Below, piece by piece: positions 34,947 to 42,611 of a stretch of DNA of 64,000 nt (position 1 is the stretch's first letter; the number at the start of each line of letters is the position of its first letter). Where the stretch lies: positions 186,001-250,000 of the forward strand of contig NZ_JAJISC010000002.1 of the NCBI RefSeq assembly GCF_024790395.1. Reading direction: 5' to 3'. The DNA comes from Halomonas dongshanensis. GTDB lineage: Bacteria; Pseudomonadota; Gammaproteobacteria; Pseudomonadales; Halomonadaceae. The translations under genes were made by a program, and so were the position numbers. The notes below the pieces were generated by a model. That model was given only the letters and a program-made list of their open reading frames with translations. It was not told the origin of the DNA and did not search any database.

Positions 34947-36200
34947 GTTTAAAAAGCGAACCATTTACGCCCGCTGAGTGCTATGCCGACACCGCTTATC
35001 GTGCCAATGCTATCCCCGAGCAAAGCTATGCCCCTCAAAACGATATGCTGCGCGGACGTATCTTAGAAGCTCGCTTGCCCTGGGGAAGTTGTTTAAATGT
35101 AAACCCTACCACTTACCAGTACTCTGAGAGCTGGTTTCGGGAATATCAGCATATTGGTGATGATTATCATGATTATACGATGATAAATGAAAATCGCTGG
35201 TCAAAGCGGGTTAATGAAGATATAGGTATAATTTATAGTTTTTTGCGTTTTATTTTTGTTATCTATTCTCATGGATTTAGCTTTGTTCGAGCGGGTGGAG
35301 GGGCAGGAGGGGGAGTTTTATTTACTGGCATCGCAATATTTACAGGTTTAGTGGGTACGATAGGGCAGTTCTTTGTAGAGGAACCTCAGTTTCCTTTTGC
35401 GCTTTTGGGAGTTCCGCTGTTTGTTACAATTTTTTGTGGTATTGCAACACTATTTCTTATGCTTTGGGAAAAGCATGAATTAAAGTTTTACAAAGGTAAC
35501 CGTAATTGGTCAGATGACTATGCCTTCTGTCGTCGCACCGGCATGGTCAAGTCATTTCGAGGGGACTTTCCCTTTTACGAGTTCGATCCCTACATCGAAA
35601 TGACGGTCGGTACCCAGGGCTCACAGTTTCATTCGTTCAAGGTGATTCATCGCTATCCGCATCGTAGCCAAGATCCTCATTCCAAAAATACGCTGGAGTT
35701 CAGTTTTACCGTTGATGGCAGTATTGCCCAACTATATGCCATGTGGGACATGCTGCAGCGCTACATGGACGTCTCACAGCCGCTTCCGGATGTGCCGCAG
35801 CTAGAACCCTTCCGCCATCTCGACCCCACGACTAAAGCTTATGACGAGGCGGGTAAGCGTGGCCGCCCTGCGACGTACTGGCGCGATCTGTATGCCAATA
35901 GCAGCGACGAAGAACTCAAGGCGCTGCGCGAGGCGCACCGCGCCGAGGTAAATGGCACTATCTGGGGCGGCCGCCCAGATCTGATGGAACTCTCCGTGCC
36001 CAACTACCGAGAAACCCGCAAGGGTGAACCTGAAGACGTCAATGACTTTGGCCGGTTTCCCTGGAAAACGGGCAAGTTCGTTGATCGGCCGGAAGCGACC
36101 CCGTCTGTGGGCTCGACGGATCACCCGCAAGATGATACGCCGCGCTGATGGCTTATCCATGAGACTCAATGGCTTTGCATACGGGGGAGGCAGCGATGCC
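34873..36200 (+). repeat. Tandem duplicated unit, copy 1 (effector tail + immunity gene + 3' flank)
   Basis: The last ~75 bases of the effector gene, the whole DUF6708-like gene and about 50 bases after its stop recur at 36311-37635. The 3' halves of the two immunity genes (from about 35715 and 37153) are nearly identical in DNA, whereas the middles have diverged. This marks an old tandem duplication with later gene conversion or selective divergence. Confidence 0.8.
34943..36148 (+). CDS. Putative T6SS immunity membrane protein, copy 1 (DUF6708-like)
   Basis: A 401-residue protein with a conserved N-terminal cytoplasmic segment (MSLKSEPFTPAECYADTAYR), two or three hydrophobic segments (about 92-107, 119-140 and 150-175) and a ~200-residue soluble C-terminal domain containing WEKHELKFYKGNRNW, HRYPHRSQ and PATYWRDLYANSSDEELKAL. 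I believe this is the DUF6708 group, often found behind VasX-like effectors. ATG 34943 follows GGGAGG and overlaps the effector stop (ATGA), the coupling expected for an effector-immunity pair. The membrane topology suits protection against a pore-former. A paralogue lies immediately downstream. The immunity role is inferred, not shown. Confidence 0.75.
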   Translation: MSLKSEPFTPAECYADTAYRANAIPEQSYAPQNDMLRGRILEARLPWGSCLNVNPTTYQYSESWFREYQHIGDDYHDYTMINENRWSKRVNEDIGIIYSFLRFIFVIYSHGFSFVRAGGGAGGGVLFTGIAIFTGLVGTIGQFFVEEPQFPFALLGVPLFVTIFCGIATLFLMLWEKHELKFYKGNRNWSDDYAFCRRTGMVKSFRGDFPFYEFDPYIEMTVGTQGSQFHSFKVIHRYPHRSQDPHSKNTLEFSFTVDGSIAQLYAMWDMLQRYMDVSQPLPDVPQLEPFRHLDPTTKAYDEAGKRGRPATYWRDLYANSSDEELKALREAHRAEVNGTIWGGRPDLMELSVPNYRETRKGEPEDVNDFGRFPWKTGKFVDRPEATPSVGSTDHPQDDTPR

Positions 36201-36308
36201 TTCCCTGGCACATGTATGATCGAGCACGCGCTCTATGCTCAAAGAGGGTATGACGTTGGCATCACCTTGCACAGCAAGCACACAGAATGGCGCGATAGCG
36301 AATACTGA
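36159..36308 (+). other. Short 49-codon reading frame between the immunity copies (remnant)
   Basis: A 49-residue frame starts right after immunity copy 1 with MRLNGFAYGGG and ends ...GITLHSKHTEWRDSEY. The first ~12 codons overlap the duplicated 3' flank, but the rest has no counterpart after copy 2. I see no ribosome site or recognisable domain. It is probably a fragment of another cassette gene left by rearrangement rather than a functional gene. Confidence 0.35.
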
Positions 36309-36310
36309 TT

Positions 36311-36396
36311 CCCAACTCATTGAGGAAGACATGACTTTTACCACACACCCCGCGTCATTGACCTGGGTATGGGGCAAGCAGGGAGGCCGTCGATGA
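36311..36396 (+). pseudogene. Vestigial 3' end of a second VasX-like effector
   Basis: Read in frame, these bases encode IEEDMTFTTHPASL, then TWVWGKQGGRR and stop. This is nearly the same as the end of the upstream effector (IEDEMTFTTHPSSL, then TWVWNQQGGSR and stop). The stop overlaps the second immunity start as ATGA, exactly as in copy 1. Only this tail of ~27 codons is present, so either a second effector was deleted or only its tail was co-duplicated with the immunity gene. Confidence 0.8.
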
Positions 36397-37586
36397 GTTT
36401 AAAAAGCGAACCATTTACGCCCGCTGAGTGCTATGCCGACACCGCTTATCGTGCCGATTCTATCCCAGAGCAGAGCTATGCTCCTCAAAACGATATGCTG
36501 CGTGGGAGGATATTGGAAGCGCGCCTGCCTTGGGGAAGTTATTTGCATTTAAATCCTACTATCTATCAGTATTCAGCAAGCTGGTTTAGAGAGTACAAAT
36601 ATATTGATAAAGACTATCATGACTATACTATGATAAATGAAAGACGTTGGTCGCAGCATGTTGTTGAAAACTTAGGTTCTTTATACCGAGTTTTTAGGTT
36701 TTTAATTTTCTTATATTCGCATGGTTTTAGCCTTATTCTTCCGGGAGGAGAGGGGCGCGCTGGAGGAGGGGTTTTCTTTTCGGTAATTACAGCCGTATGT
36801 ACTATATTATTTGTTTTTGCTGCAGACACACTGCTGCAGGCTTTCACTCCTCTAGCTATTATGTTGTCTATTTGTAGCTTGGCTACTGTTATTCTCTTTT
36901 TTTGGGAAAAAAATGAGCTAAAATTTTATAAGCGAAACCGTAATTGGACGGAAGAGTTAGCCTTCTGTAGAAGTACGGGTATGGTAAACACCCCCGGAGG
37001 AAAACTCTTTTTTTATGAGTTCGATGCTTATATCGAGATGACAATTGGCGCCCAAGCTTCGCAGTTTTACTCGCTTAAGGTGATTCACCGTTATCCTCAT
37101 CGCAGCCAACAGCCTCATACTAAGGATCCGCTCGAATTTAATTTCACCGTCGATGGCAGTATTGCCCAACTATATGCCATGTGGGACATGCTGCAGCGCT
37201 ACATGGACGTCTCACAGCCGCTTCCGGATGTGCCGCAGCTAGAACCCTTCCGCCATCTCGATCCCACGACTAAAGCTTATGACGAGGCGGGTAAGCGCGG
37301 CCGCCCTGCGACGTACTGGCGCGATCTGTATGCCAATAGCAGCGACGAAGAACTCAAGGCGCTGCGCGAGGCTCACCGTGCAGAAGTGGACGCAACCGCT
37401 TGGGGCGGTCGCCCAGATTTGATGGAGCTTTCCGTGCCCAACTACCGAGAAACCCGCAAGGGTGAACCTGAAGACGTCAATGACTTTGGCCGGTTTCCCT
37501 GGAAAACGGGCAAGTTCGTTGACCGGCCGGAAGCGACCCCGTCTGTGGGCTCGACGGATCACCCGCAAGATGATACGCCGCGCTGA
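36393..37586 (+). CDS. Putative T6SS immunity membrane protein, copy 2 (DUF6708-like)
   Basis: A 397-residue paralogue of the preceding immunity candidate. The first ~50 and last ~150 residues are almost identical to copy 1. The central part (about 85-230), which holds the hydrophobic segments, differs strongly (FLIFLYSHGFSLILPGG, then CTILFVFAADTLLQAF and LSICSLATVILFFWEK). ATG 36393 follows GGGAGG and overlaps the effector-tail stop. The pattern suggests immunity to a different pore-former variant, with specificity in the membrane region. The middle is AT-rich. Immunity function is inferred. Confidence 0.75.
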   Translation: MSLKSEPFTPAECYADTAYRADSIPEQSYAPQNDMLRGRILEARLPWGSYLHLNPTIYQYSASWFREYKYIDKDYHDYTMINERRWSQHVVENLGSLYRVFRFLIFLYSHGFSLILPGGEGRAGGGVFFSVITAVCTILFVFAADTLLQAFTPLAIMLSICSLATVILFFWEKNELKFYKRNRNWTEELAFCRSTGMVNTPGGKLFFYEFDAYIEMTIGAQASQFYSLKVIHRYPHRSQQPHTKDPLEFNFTVDGSIAQLYAMWDMLQRYMDVSQPLPDVPQLEPFRHLDPTTKAYDEAGKRGRPATYWRDLYANSSDEELKALREAHRAEVDATAWGGRPDLMELSVPNYRETRKGEPEDVNDFGRFPWKTGKFVDRPEATPSVGSTDHPQDDTPR

Positions 37587-37606
37587 TGGCTTATCCCTAA
37601 GTCTCC

Positions 37607-38608
37607 ATGGCTTGCACACGGGGAGGGCAGCGCGACCGCTCAGTAGGTGACTGGCGCAGCCTTGGGAAAACTAGTTATGAAGTCGAAGGCAGCGTGGGCG
37701 TAGGCGCCAGTGCGGACTTCAAACTGGGCAGGGACAACGGCAAGTTCGTACTTCGCATCTCCGGTAAGGTGGTCGCCTTGGCGGGCGTGGGCGGAAAGCT
37801 CAGTTTCGAGCTGGACCCCGCTTACCTCGATTTATGGCTGGCGATGCTTTACCGCGCTTACCGGGATAATCACTACGAAATGCCGACCTGGATTACCCCG
37901 GAAGCTGAAAGCCTCCTAGGCAAGTTTAGTTTCCTGTATGCCACCGTGATGCTAAGCGGAGGGTTGCTGGCTGCACGTGGCTTGGAACAGGTCGATAACT
38001 TATTTACCGAATTGGCCGGTGGGCAGAATGCTGGGCCGATAGCGTTCGTAATGGCAACGCGCGATGGTGAGTATTTAGAGCAAATGAAGGAATGGGTGCA
38101 AAAACTCACCCCTAAAGCGTTAGGAGCTCTATTACATGTGCTCACGAATACGCCTCGAGGGTTCAAGGCTGAAAGTGAGATCAAAACGGCGCAACAAGCA
38201 CAGGACTTCCAGCAGATCGCCATCTCGAAATGCCTGGAGTGGATCGTGGATGGCGTGACGACAGGGCAGTACGGCAGTTGCCGCTTTGATATGCAATCGT
38301 CAACGCCTGACCAGCCGGCGCAATACCTGTTTACCAAAGCCGTGGCCCGCATGACGGTTGGGGGTGAGTCGAATAGTAGCAGTCAGCTATCTGTGTCATC
38401 GCAGCCGCGAGAAGGATATGAAAACACCATTGTGAGCGGGTACATTGACCGCGAAGAAAAAACGCCTTATCAGATAGGGCTCGCACGTTTGGAGGGCTTT
38501 ATGGATAGACACTCTAGTGCCAGGAACCCGGATCTTATATACGCACTACGCAGTTATAGTATTAACGTCGAGCGCTTAGGCTCCGTAGACTGTAGCCAAA
38601 CATCATGA
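37607..38608 (+). CDS. Orphan C-terminal fragment of a large T6SS toxin-like protein
   Basis: An open frame of 333 codons. The first ~12 residues derive from the duplicated flank; from about residue 13 (VGDWRSLGKTSYEVEGSVGV, then GASADFKLGRDNGKFVLRIS) it looks like the inside of a large T6SS toxin-like protein rather than a natural N terminus. The remainder contains helical and amphipathic segments (FLYATVMLSGGLLAARGLEQ) and ends in SINVERLGSVDCSQTS. There is no signal peptide, no good ribosome site and no catalytic motif I recognise. It is best read as a displaced effector C-terminus (an orphan module) joined behind immunity copy 2. It may be silent, or a donor for recombination. Confidence 0.55.
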   Translation: MACTRGGQRDRSVGDWRSLGKTSYEVEGSVGVGASADFKLGRDNGKFVLRISGKVVALAGVGGKLSFELDPAYLDLWLAMLYRAYRDNHYEMPTWITPEAESLLGKFSFLYATVMLSGGLLAARGLEQVDNLFTELAGGQNAGPIAFVMATRDGEYLEQMKEWVQKLTPKALGALLHVLTNTPRGFKAESEIKTAQQAQDFQQIAISKCLEWIVDGVTTGQYGSCRFDMQSSTPDQPAQYLFTKAVARMTVGGESNSSSQLSVSSQPREGYENTIVSGYIDREEKTPYQIGLARLEGFMDRHSSARNPDLIYALRSYSINVERLGSVDCSQTS

Positions 38609-38633
38609 CGTTGACATGAGTGAAGAGATTAAA

Positions 38634-39626
38634 ATGCAAACATCGACGTTGAAACCGTTAGCGACGCTCGCTCTATTGATAAGCATGCTGGTATCCAGCG
38701 CCAATGCAGTGGCGTTCGACGAAGACACCCAGGCCGTCAAGAACGAAGGTATGCGGCTCTATAACTCTTATCAACGTTCTAAAAGCGAGCCGTACCTGAC
38801 AACGGCAGCAGAAGCGGGGGACGTCGAGGCCATGTACTACTTGGGTGAAGTGTATCGCCTACGACATATGGGGTTAACGAATGATGCCATGAACTGGTAT
38901 TACCAGGCCGCACAGCACGGCGAGCCCTACGCCATGCTGCGTCTCCATTCGGGCGGTGCCTGCCAGCTGGGTGATGTTTGCCCCGAAAATGGCGATGACT
39001 GGCGTGGAGCGGCCCTTGAGGAGACCCTGCCCAAGGCGGAAGACGGCGACTCGGAGGCCATGATGGCGCTCTACTCTATTTATGCCGCGTTAGGAGATAT
39101 GGGTGCTGCCAATCATTGGTTGTTAGAAGCGGCTGAAGCGGATAATACCTATGCGCAAGACTGGCTGGGACGTCAAATCATTGGTGATCAAGAAGAATAC
39201 AGTAATGATACCGAGCGTTTTGAAGCTGCCGAGGTCTGGTTTCGTCGTGCGGCAGAGCAGGGCTACGGACCTTCTTTGAAAAACATATCGTCCGTATCAT
39301 TGCATTTGGGGCGTTCAGAAGAGGCTTATGAATGGCTGGTAAGAGCATCTAATGCTGGGTTGGTGGATGCAAGATTAGGTATTGCATGGTGTTATTTAGA
39401 TCCTGGTCGCGATGCTCTTTGTGTTAATGAGCAAAATACGGCAGCAGGGACAGGTATTCTTGAAGCTATGATAGAAGAAATTAACAAAACTGAAGTTCAA
39501 TTCTTGCTAGACAATGTGGCAGAACCACTTACAGGAGAGCAACGCGAAGTAGCCAACGAGATTAAAGCCGAATGGCTAAATCATAAACCTCCACTGTCCT
39601 ACTTCCCTGATAAATTTGGTTTTTAA
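38634..39626 (+). CDS. Secreted Sel1-like repeat protein
   Basis: A 330-residue exported protein. The signal peptide (LATLALLISMLVSSANAVA) is followed by Sel1/TPR-like helical repeats such as YLTTAAEAGDVEAMYYLGEV, WYYQAAQHGEPYAMLRL and WFRRAAEQGYGPSLKN. I prefer ATG 38634 because it places the signal peptide at the start; ATG 38616 would add six polar residues. Sel1 proteins mediate protein-protein contacts, and several T6SS and colicin immunity proteins use this fold, so it may be the immunity partner of the orphan toxin fragment just upstream (26 bases). That is inference. Confidence 0.75.
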   Translation: MQTSTLKPLATLALLISMLVSSANAVAFDEDTQAVKNEGMRLYNSYQRSKSEPYLTTAAEAGDVEAMYYLGEVYRLRHMGLTNDAMNWYYQAAQHGEPYAMLRLHSGGACQLGDVCPENGDDWRGAALEETLPKAEDGDSEAMMALYSIYAALGDMGAANHWLLEAAEADNTYAQDWLGRQIIGDQEEYSNDTERFEAAEVWFRRAAEQGYGPSLKNISSVSLHLGRSEEAYEWLVRASNAGLVDARLGIAWCYLDPGRDALCVNEQNTAAGTGILEAMIEEINKTEVQFLLDNVAEPLTGEQREVANEIKAEWLNHKPPLSYFPDKFGF

Positions 39627-39721
39627 TGAGAAAGTGTCTTTACCGCACTTTATATTGCCTCACCGCCGTCATTGCCCTGACGGCGGCCATACCCTCCTAT
39701 TCGCTCGATGAAGGCACCTAG
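39626..39721 (+). pseudogene. Truncated secreted ORF (31 codons) coupled to the Sel1 gene
   Basis: The ATG overlaps the Sel1 stop (TAATG). The frame encodes MRKCLYRTLYCLTAVIALTA, then AIPSYSLDEGT, then stop: a complete signal peptide followed by only a few residues. This looks like the 5' end of a gene whose remainder was deleted, or a very short secreted peptide. The next 148 bases hold only a hairpin. Confidence 0.45.
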
Positions 39722-39799
39722 TGACCTTCCCCCGAAATAAGACATGCGGCTTCTTGGAAAAGAATCTCGACGTTAATCGAGCTACGTCGCATAAGAAAC

Positions 39800-39828
39800 T
39801 AGCCCCCGCCAGATACCGGGCGGGGCTA
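39800..39828. terminator. Hairpin at the right end of the T6SS island
   Basis: TAGCCCCCGCC (39800-39810) pairs with GGCGGGGCTA (39819-39828) with one bulged C. There is no strong T-tract. It lies between the island's last frame and the convergent EamA gene and probably terminates transcription from both sides. Confidence 0.5.
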
Positions 39829-39869
39829 TGCTGAAAGGTTACTTCGCGTATTTAGGCCACCACGCCCCC

Positions 39870-40754
39870 TTAACGTCCCGCCTGTAAACACCCAACGATG
39901 ACCAGTAGGGCGGCGGTGGGTAGGCGCCAGTCGAGTTCGCTGAGTCCGCTAAGTACCAATAATAGCGCGGCGAGAATCGGCACGCCGTAGGCCAGGCTGC
40001 CTACCAGATTGGACTTACCGTGGCGCAGGGCGGTGTCCCAGGCGACCATGGCAATGCCGTAGGGACCAAGCCCGAGGGCGATGCCTGCTAAGAGTGTGGC
40101 GCCGTCAGGTAGGGTGGTATCGCCTTCGAACAGAGCGCTGGCGGCAGTAGCGAGTGCGCAAGCAATCAGCAAAAGCCGTGGTAGGAGAGCGGCGATGGCG
40201 ACGGGGGCAAGCTGACCGACCCAAGAGTAGAGCGCCCAGCAGCACGCGGCTAGAACGGCCAGCGCGTAACCTGGCCCTGCGGCTTGAAGCCCCGATCCTG
40301 TACCGAGCGCTTGGGGCAGCATCAGGATGGCCGCACCGCCAAAGGCGATCAGCGCGCCGGTAAGGCCTGCCAAACGCAGGCGCCCTAGCTGGCTCCACTG
40401 GCTTAGCAGAACGAAAAGTACGGGCCAGGTATAGGTAATGAGTGCGGCTTCGGCGGCGGGCGCGTGGCGCATGCCGAGAAAGTAAGTGCTCACCGCACCC
40501 ACGATCAGTAACGGCATGCCACCCCATAGCAACACCTTCCAGCGTAGGGGCAAGGCATCCGCGCGTGTTTTTCGGCTCATTGGCAGGCTCGCAAGCGCGC
40601 CTGCGAGCAGCGTGAGGGCGGTCAGGGCAATAGGCGACATCGCCTGGGCGCGATCGGCAAGCAGCGGGGCCAGGCTCCACATCGCCACCGCGATCAGGGC
40701 AGCGCCAAGGCTGTACCAACGGGTCGTCGAAAGAGAGAGGCTTACGCGTTGCAT
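39870..40754 (-). CDS. EamA-family (DMT) exporter, YddG-like
   Basis: A 294-residue protein with ten hydrophobic segments. The order and the motifs PAAEAALITYTWPVLFVLLS and WALYSWVGQLAP resemble the aromatic amino acid exporter YddG. I start at 40754 because AAGGAG lies upstream with good spacing; a longer frame to 40844 runs into the promoter palindrome. It is divergent from a LysR regulator across a perfect 23-bp palindrome, so regulated efflux is likely. Confidence 0.85.
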   Translation of the reverse strand: MQRVSLSLSTTRWYSLGAALIAVAMWSLAPLLADRAQAMSPIALTALTLLAGALASLPMSRKTRADALPLRWKVLLWGGMPLLIVGAVSTYFLGMRHAPAAEAALITYTWPVLFVLLSQWSQLGRLRLAGLTGALIAFGGAAILMLPQALGTGSGLQAAGPGYALAVLAACCWALYSWVGQLAPVAIAALLPRLLLIACALATAASALFEGDTTLPDGATLLAGIALGLGPYGIAMVAWDTALRHGKSNLVGSLAYGVPILAALLLVLSGLSELDWRLPTAALLVIVGCLQAGR

Positions 40755-40857
40755 ATCGTGCTCCTTGCAGCAGGCCCTTATTGAGATGTGCATATCTAAA
40801 TGACGTATGGGGTTACCCTGCGATGCAGCATACTCGGTTGCCACTTATCATGATAAC

Positions 40858-40880
40858 GATCATTTATGATATAAATGATC
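40858..40880. promoter_or_regulatory. Perfect palindrome between EamA and LysR genes
   Basis: GATCATTTAT (40858-40867) and ATAAATGATC (40871-40880) are exact inverted repeats around gat. A second 10-base palindrome, TATCATGATA, lies at 40846-40855. They sit in the divergent promoter and are likely operators of the LysR-type protein, although the pattern is longer and more AT-rich than a minimal T-N11-A box. Confidence 0.65.
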
Positions 40881-40930
40881 AAGGATGATGATGTTTAGAT
40901 GTGCAGCCGATCACGCCAATGAGGTGTCGC

Positions 40931-41800
40931 ATGCGTGCTCCAACCTTCGATCTGACGCTTTTGCGCACGTTAGTGGCGATTGCCGATACCGGCAGCGTAA
41001 CGGCGGCGGCCACGCGGCTGGCTTATACCCAATCGACCGTGAGCATGCAGCTCAAGCGGCTGGAATCTCAGCTCGATATGGTCCTTCACGAGCGCGAAGG
41101 TAGGCGCGTTCGCTTCACCCCGGAAGGGCAGCGCTTGCTCGCCCACGCGCGGCGCTTACTCGCGCTCAACGACGATGCCTGGGCCGATATGCAGGCGCGC
41201 CAGGTGACGGGGGAACTCAAGCTCGGCATACCCGAAGATTACGCAACGCTTTTGCCGTCGGTGTTTACCTACTTTCACCAGCTCTACCCGGCGGTGGGGC
41301 TCGAAGTGATCTGCGGTACCAGCGCCGATCTCGTGGCGCGTGCCAAACGCACCGAACTCGATTTGGCGCTGGTGACGCGTCAGCGTAACTCGCCCGGAGG
41401 CGAGGTGATTCGGCGCGAACCCTTGATCTGGGCCGTCGGCGTGCACCAGCAGCCCTCGTTGAGCGATCCCATTCCGCTTGCGCTCTACTCGCCAGGGGCC
41501 GATGTGTTTCGGGAAATTGCCGAGCAGGCGCTTCAAGCGGCCGGACGCGATTGGCGCGTGGCCTATACCAGCCAATCCATGGCCGGGTTGGCGCCCATCG
41601 TCACCGCCGGGCTTGCCGTCGTGGTGGTGACGCGTAGCATGCTCACCCCGCTTTTACGTCCGCTGGACGAGAACAGCGGCTTGCCGCCGCTGCCGAGTAT
41701 CGAGCTTGCGCTTCACCGCGCGCCGCACCGGCCTAGCGAGCCAGCGCGGCGGCTAGGCGAATTGATTCGCGAACAGTTGGCTGCTGCGGTCAATCTCTGA
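40931..41800 (+). CDS. LysR-family regulator
   Basis: A 289-residue LysR protein. Its winged HTH begins at the N terminus (FDLTLLRTLVAIADTGSVTA, then LAYTQSTVSMQLKRLE), and the effector domain follows with GIPEDYA and VTAGLAVVVVTRSML. I start at ATG 40931, which matches the family N terminus; an ATG at 40901 adds ten residues before the conserved start. It is divergent from the YddG-like exporter, which it probably regulates through the palindrome between them. Confidence 0.9.
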   Translation: MRAPTFDLTLLRTLVAIADTGSVTAAATRLAYTQSTVSMQLKRLESQLDMVLHEREGRRVRFTPEGQRLLAHARRLLALNDDAWADMQARQVTGELKLGIPEDYATLLPSVFTYFHQLYPAVGLEVICGTSADLVARAKRTELDLALVTRQRNSPGGEVIRREPLIWAVGVHQQPSLSDPIPLALYSPGADVFREIAEQALQAAGRDWRVAYTSQSMAGLAPIVTAGLAVVVVTRSMLTPLLRPLDENSGLPPLPSIELALHRAPHRPSEPARRLGELIREQLAAAVNL

Positions 41801-41856
41801 CTACACTGGAAAAGCCTCTTCCAGCAGCGCTGGATCAGGGGTTAGGTGTTTTCTGG

Positions 41857-41880
41857 CGCCGCCTCGTGCGGCGTTTTTTT
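41857..41880 (+). terminator. Intrinsic terminator after the LysR gene
   Basis: CGCCGC (41857-41862) and GCGGCG (41868-41873) form a GC stem with a 5-base loop, followed by seven Ts. It lies just 17 bases before the cytochrome b561 start, so that gene's promoter must overlap it or its expression depends on read-through. Confidence 0.85.
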
Positions 41881-41897
41881 CGTCGGGGGAGAGCGGC

Positions 41898-42455
41898 ATG
41901 CACGAGCTGGATCACTATATCTATCCGCATCGGGTGCTTCACTGGTTGGTCGCGGTGGGCGTGTTGTTGGCGCTGGCAAGTGGGCTAACCATCGGTTTCA
42001 TGGGCTTCGAGCGGGTGTATGCGCTACTGGGCAATGCGGGTACCAACGTGTTTTACGCCGGGCATAAAACGCTGGGCGTACTCCTTTTGCTGTTGATGAC
42101 GCTGCGCATCGTTACTCGCGTCGCCTTCGTGGTGCCCGATCACGATCCGCCGCTTTCCGCCTTCGAGCGCGTACTCAGCACCGCCGTTCACCATTTGCTC
42201 TATGCCTGCCTTGTGATCATGCCGATTCTGGGCTGGCTCGCCACTGCCAGCGGCGGTTATCCGGTCGAGTTTTTCACCTGGCATCTGCCCGGGCTAATCG
42301 GCGAGCATCCGGCCCTATCCGAAACCCTATATGCCTGGCACGCCCGCGTTGGCTGGGCCATCGTCGTGCTGGTCGTGCTGCACCTGTGTGGCGCGCTCTA
42401 TCATTGGCGTATCAAGCGCGATCAGGTTATGACGCGGATGAGCCTGTTCGATTAA
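41898..42455 (+). CDS. Cytochrome b561 (superoxide:ubiquinone oxidoreductase type)
   Basis: A 185-residue four-helix membrane cytochrome of the CybB family. The haem-ligand histidines are present: His11/His15 (YPHRVLHWLVAVG), His56 (YAGHKTLGVLLLLLMTLR) and His residues in the last two helices (WHARVGWAIVVLVVLHLCGA and LYHW). CybB proteins move electrons in the inner membrane, and in E. coli scavenge superoxide to ubiquinone. It stands alone between the LysR gene and the Fur-like promoter of the next ABC gene. Confidence 0.9.
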   Translation: MHELDHYIYPHRVLHWLVAVGVLLALASGLTIGFMGFERVYALLGNAGTNVFYAGHKTLGVLLLLLMTLRIVTRVAFVVPDHDPPLSAFERVLSTAVHHLLYACLVIMPILGWLATASGGYPVEFFTWHLPGLIGEHPALSETLYAWHARVGWAIVVLVVLHLCGALYHWRIKRDQVMTRMSLFD

Positions 42456-42501
42456 GGCGCTTTTACTCTTCTGAAGCGTTTTTACTTACCCTTCATCTGA
42501 A

Positions 42502-42516
42502 TGGTAATAATTTTTA
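42502..42516 (+). promoter_or_regulatory. Fur-like box before the PvdE-type exporter
   Basis: TGGTAATAATTTTTA matches 11 of the 14 fixed positions of the 7-1-7 Fur consensus (TGATAAT-N-ATTATCA). It lies about 95-110 bases upstream of the exporter start, in an AT-rich gap after cytochrome b561. The match is suggestive, and the neighbouring iron genes support it. Confidence 0.5.
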
Positions 42517-42611
42517 TTTTGTAGGTGATGGTTTACCATGCGGCGCTCATAGCGGCGGCTACTGGTCGCGCTTTGCCCTTCATCGTTATTCGCTACGACC
42601 TAGGACACTGC

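Larger units (their letters stand above)
36311..37635 (+). repeat. Tandem duplicated unit, copy 2
   Basis: The second copy of the unit at 34873-36200. It starts with the effector-tail vestige, contains the paralogous DUF6708-like gene and ends with the shared flank around tgatggcttatcc and atggctt...acgggg. Beyond about 37640 the sequence switches to the orphan toxin-like fragment. Confidence 0.8.

Noticed and set aside
34873-37635. Tandem repeats here as an insertion sequence or CRISPR
   Set aside because: There are only two long gene-sized copies, with no transposase, no terminal inverted repeats and no regular short spacers.
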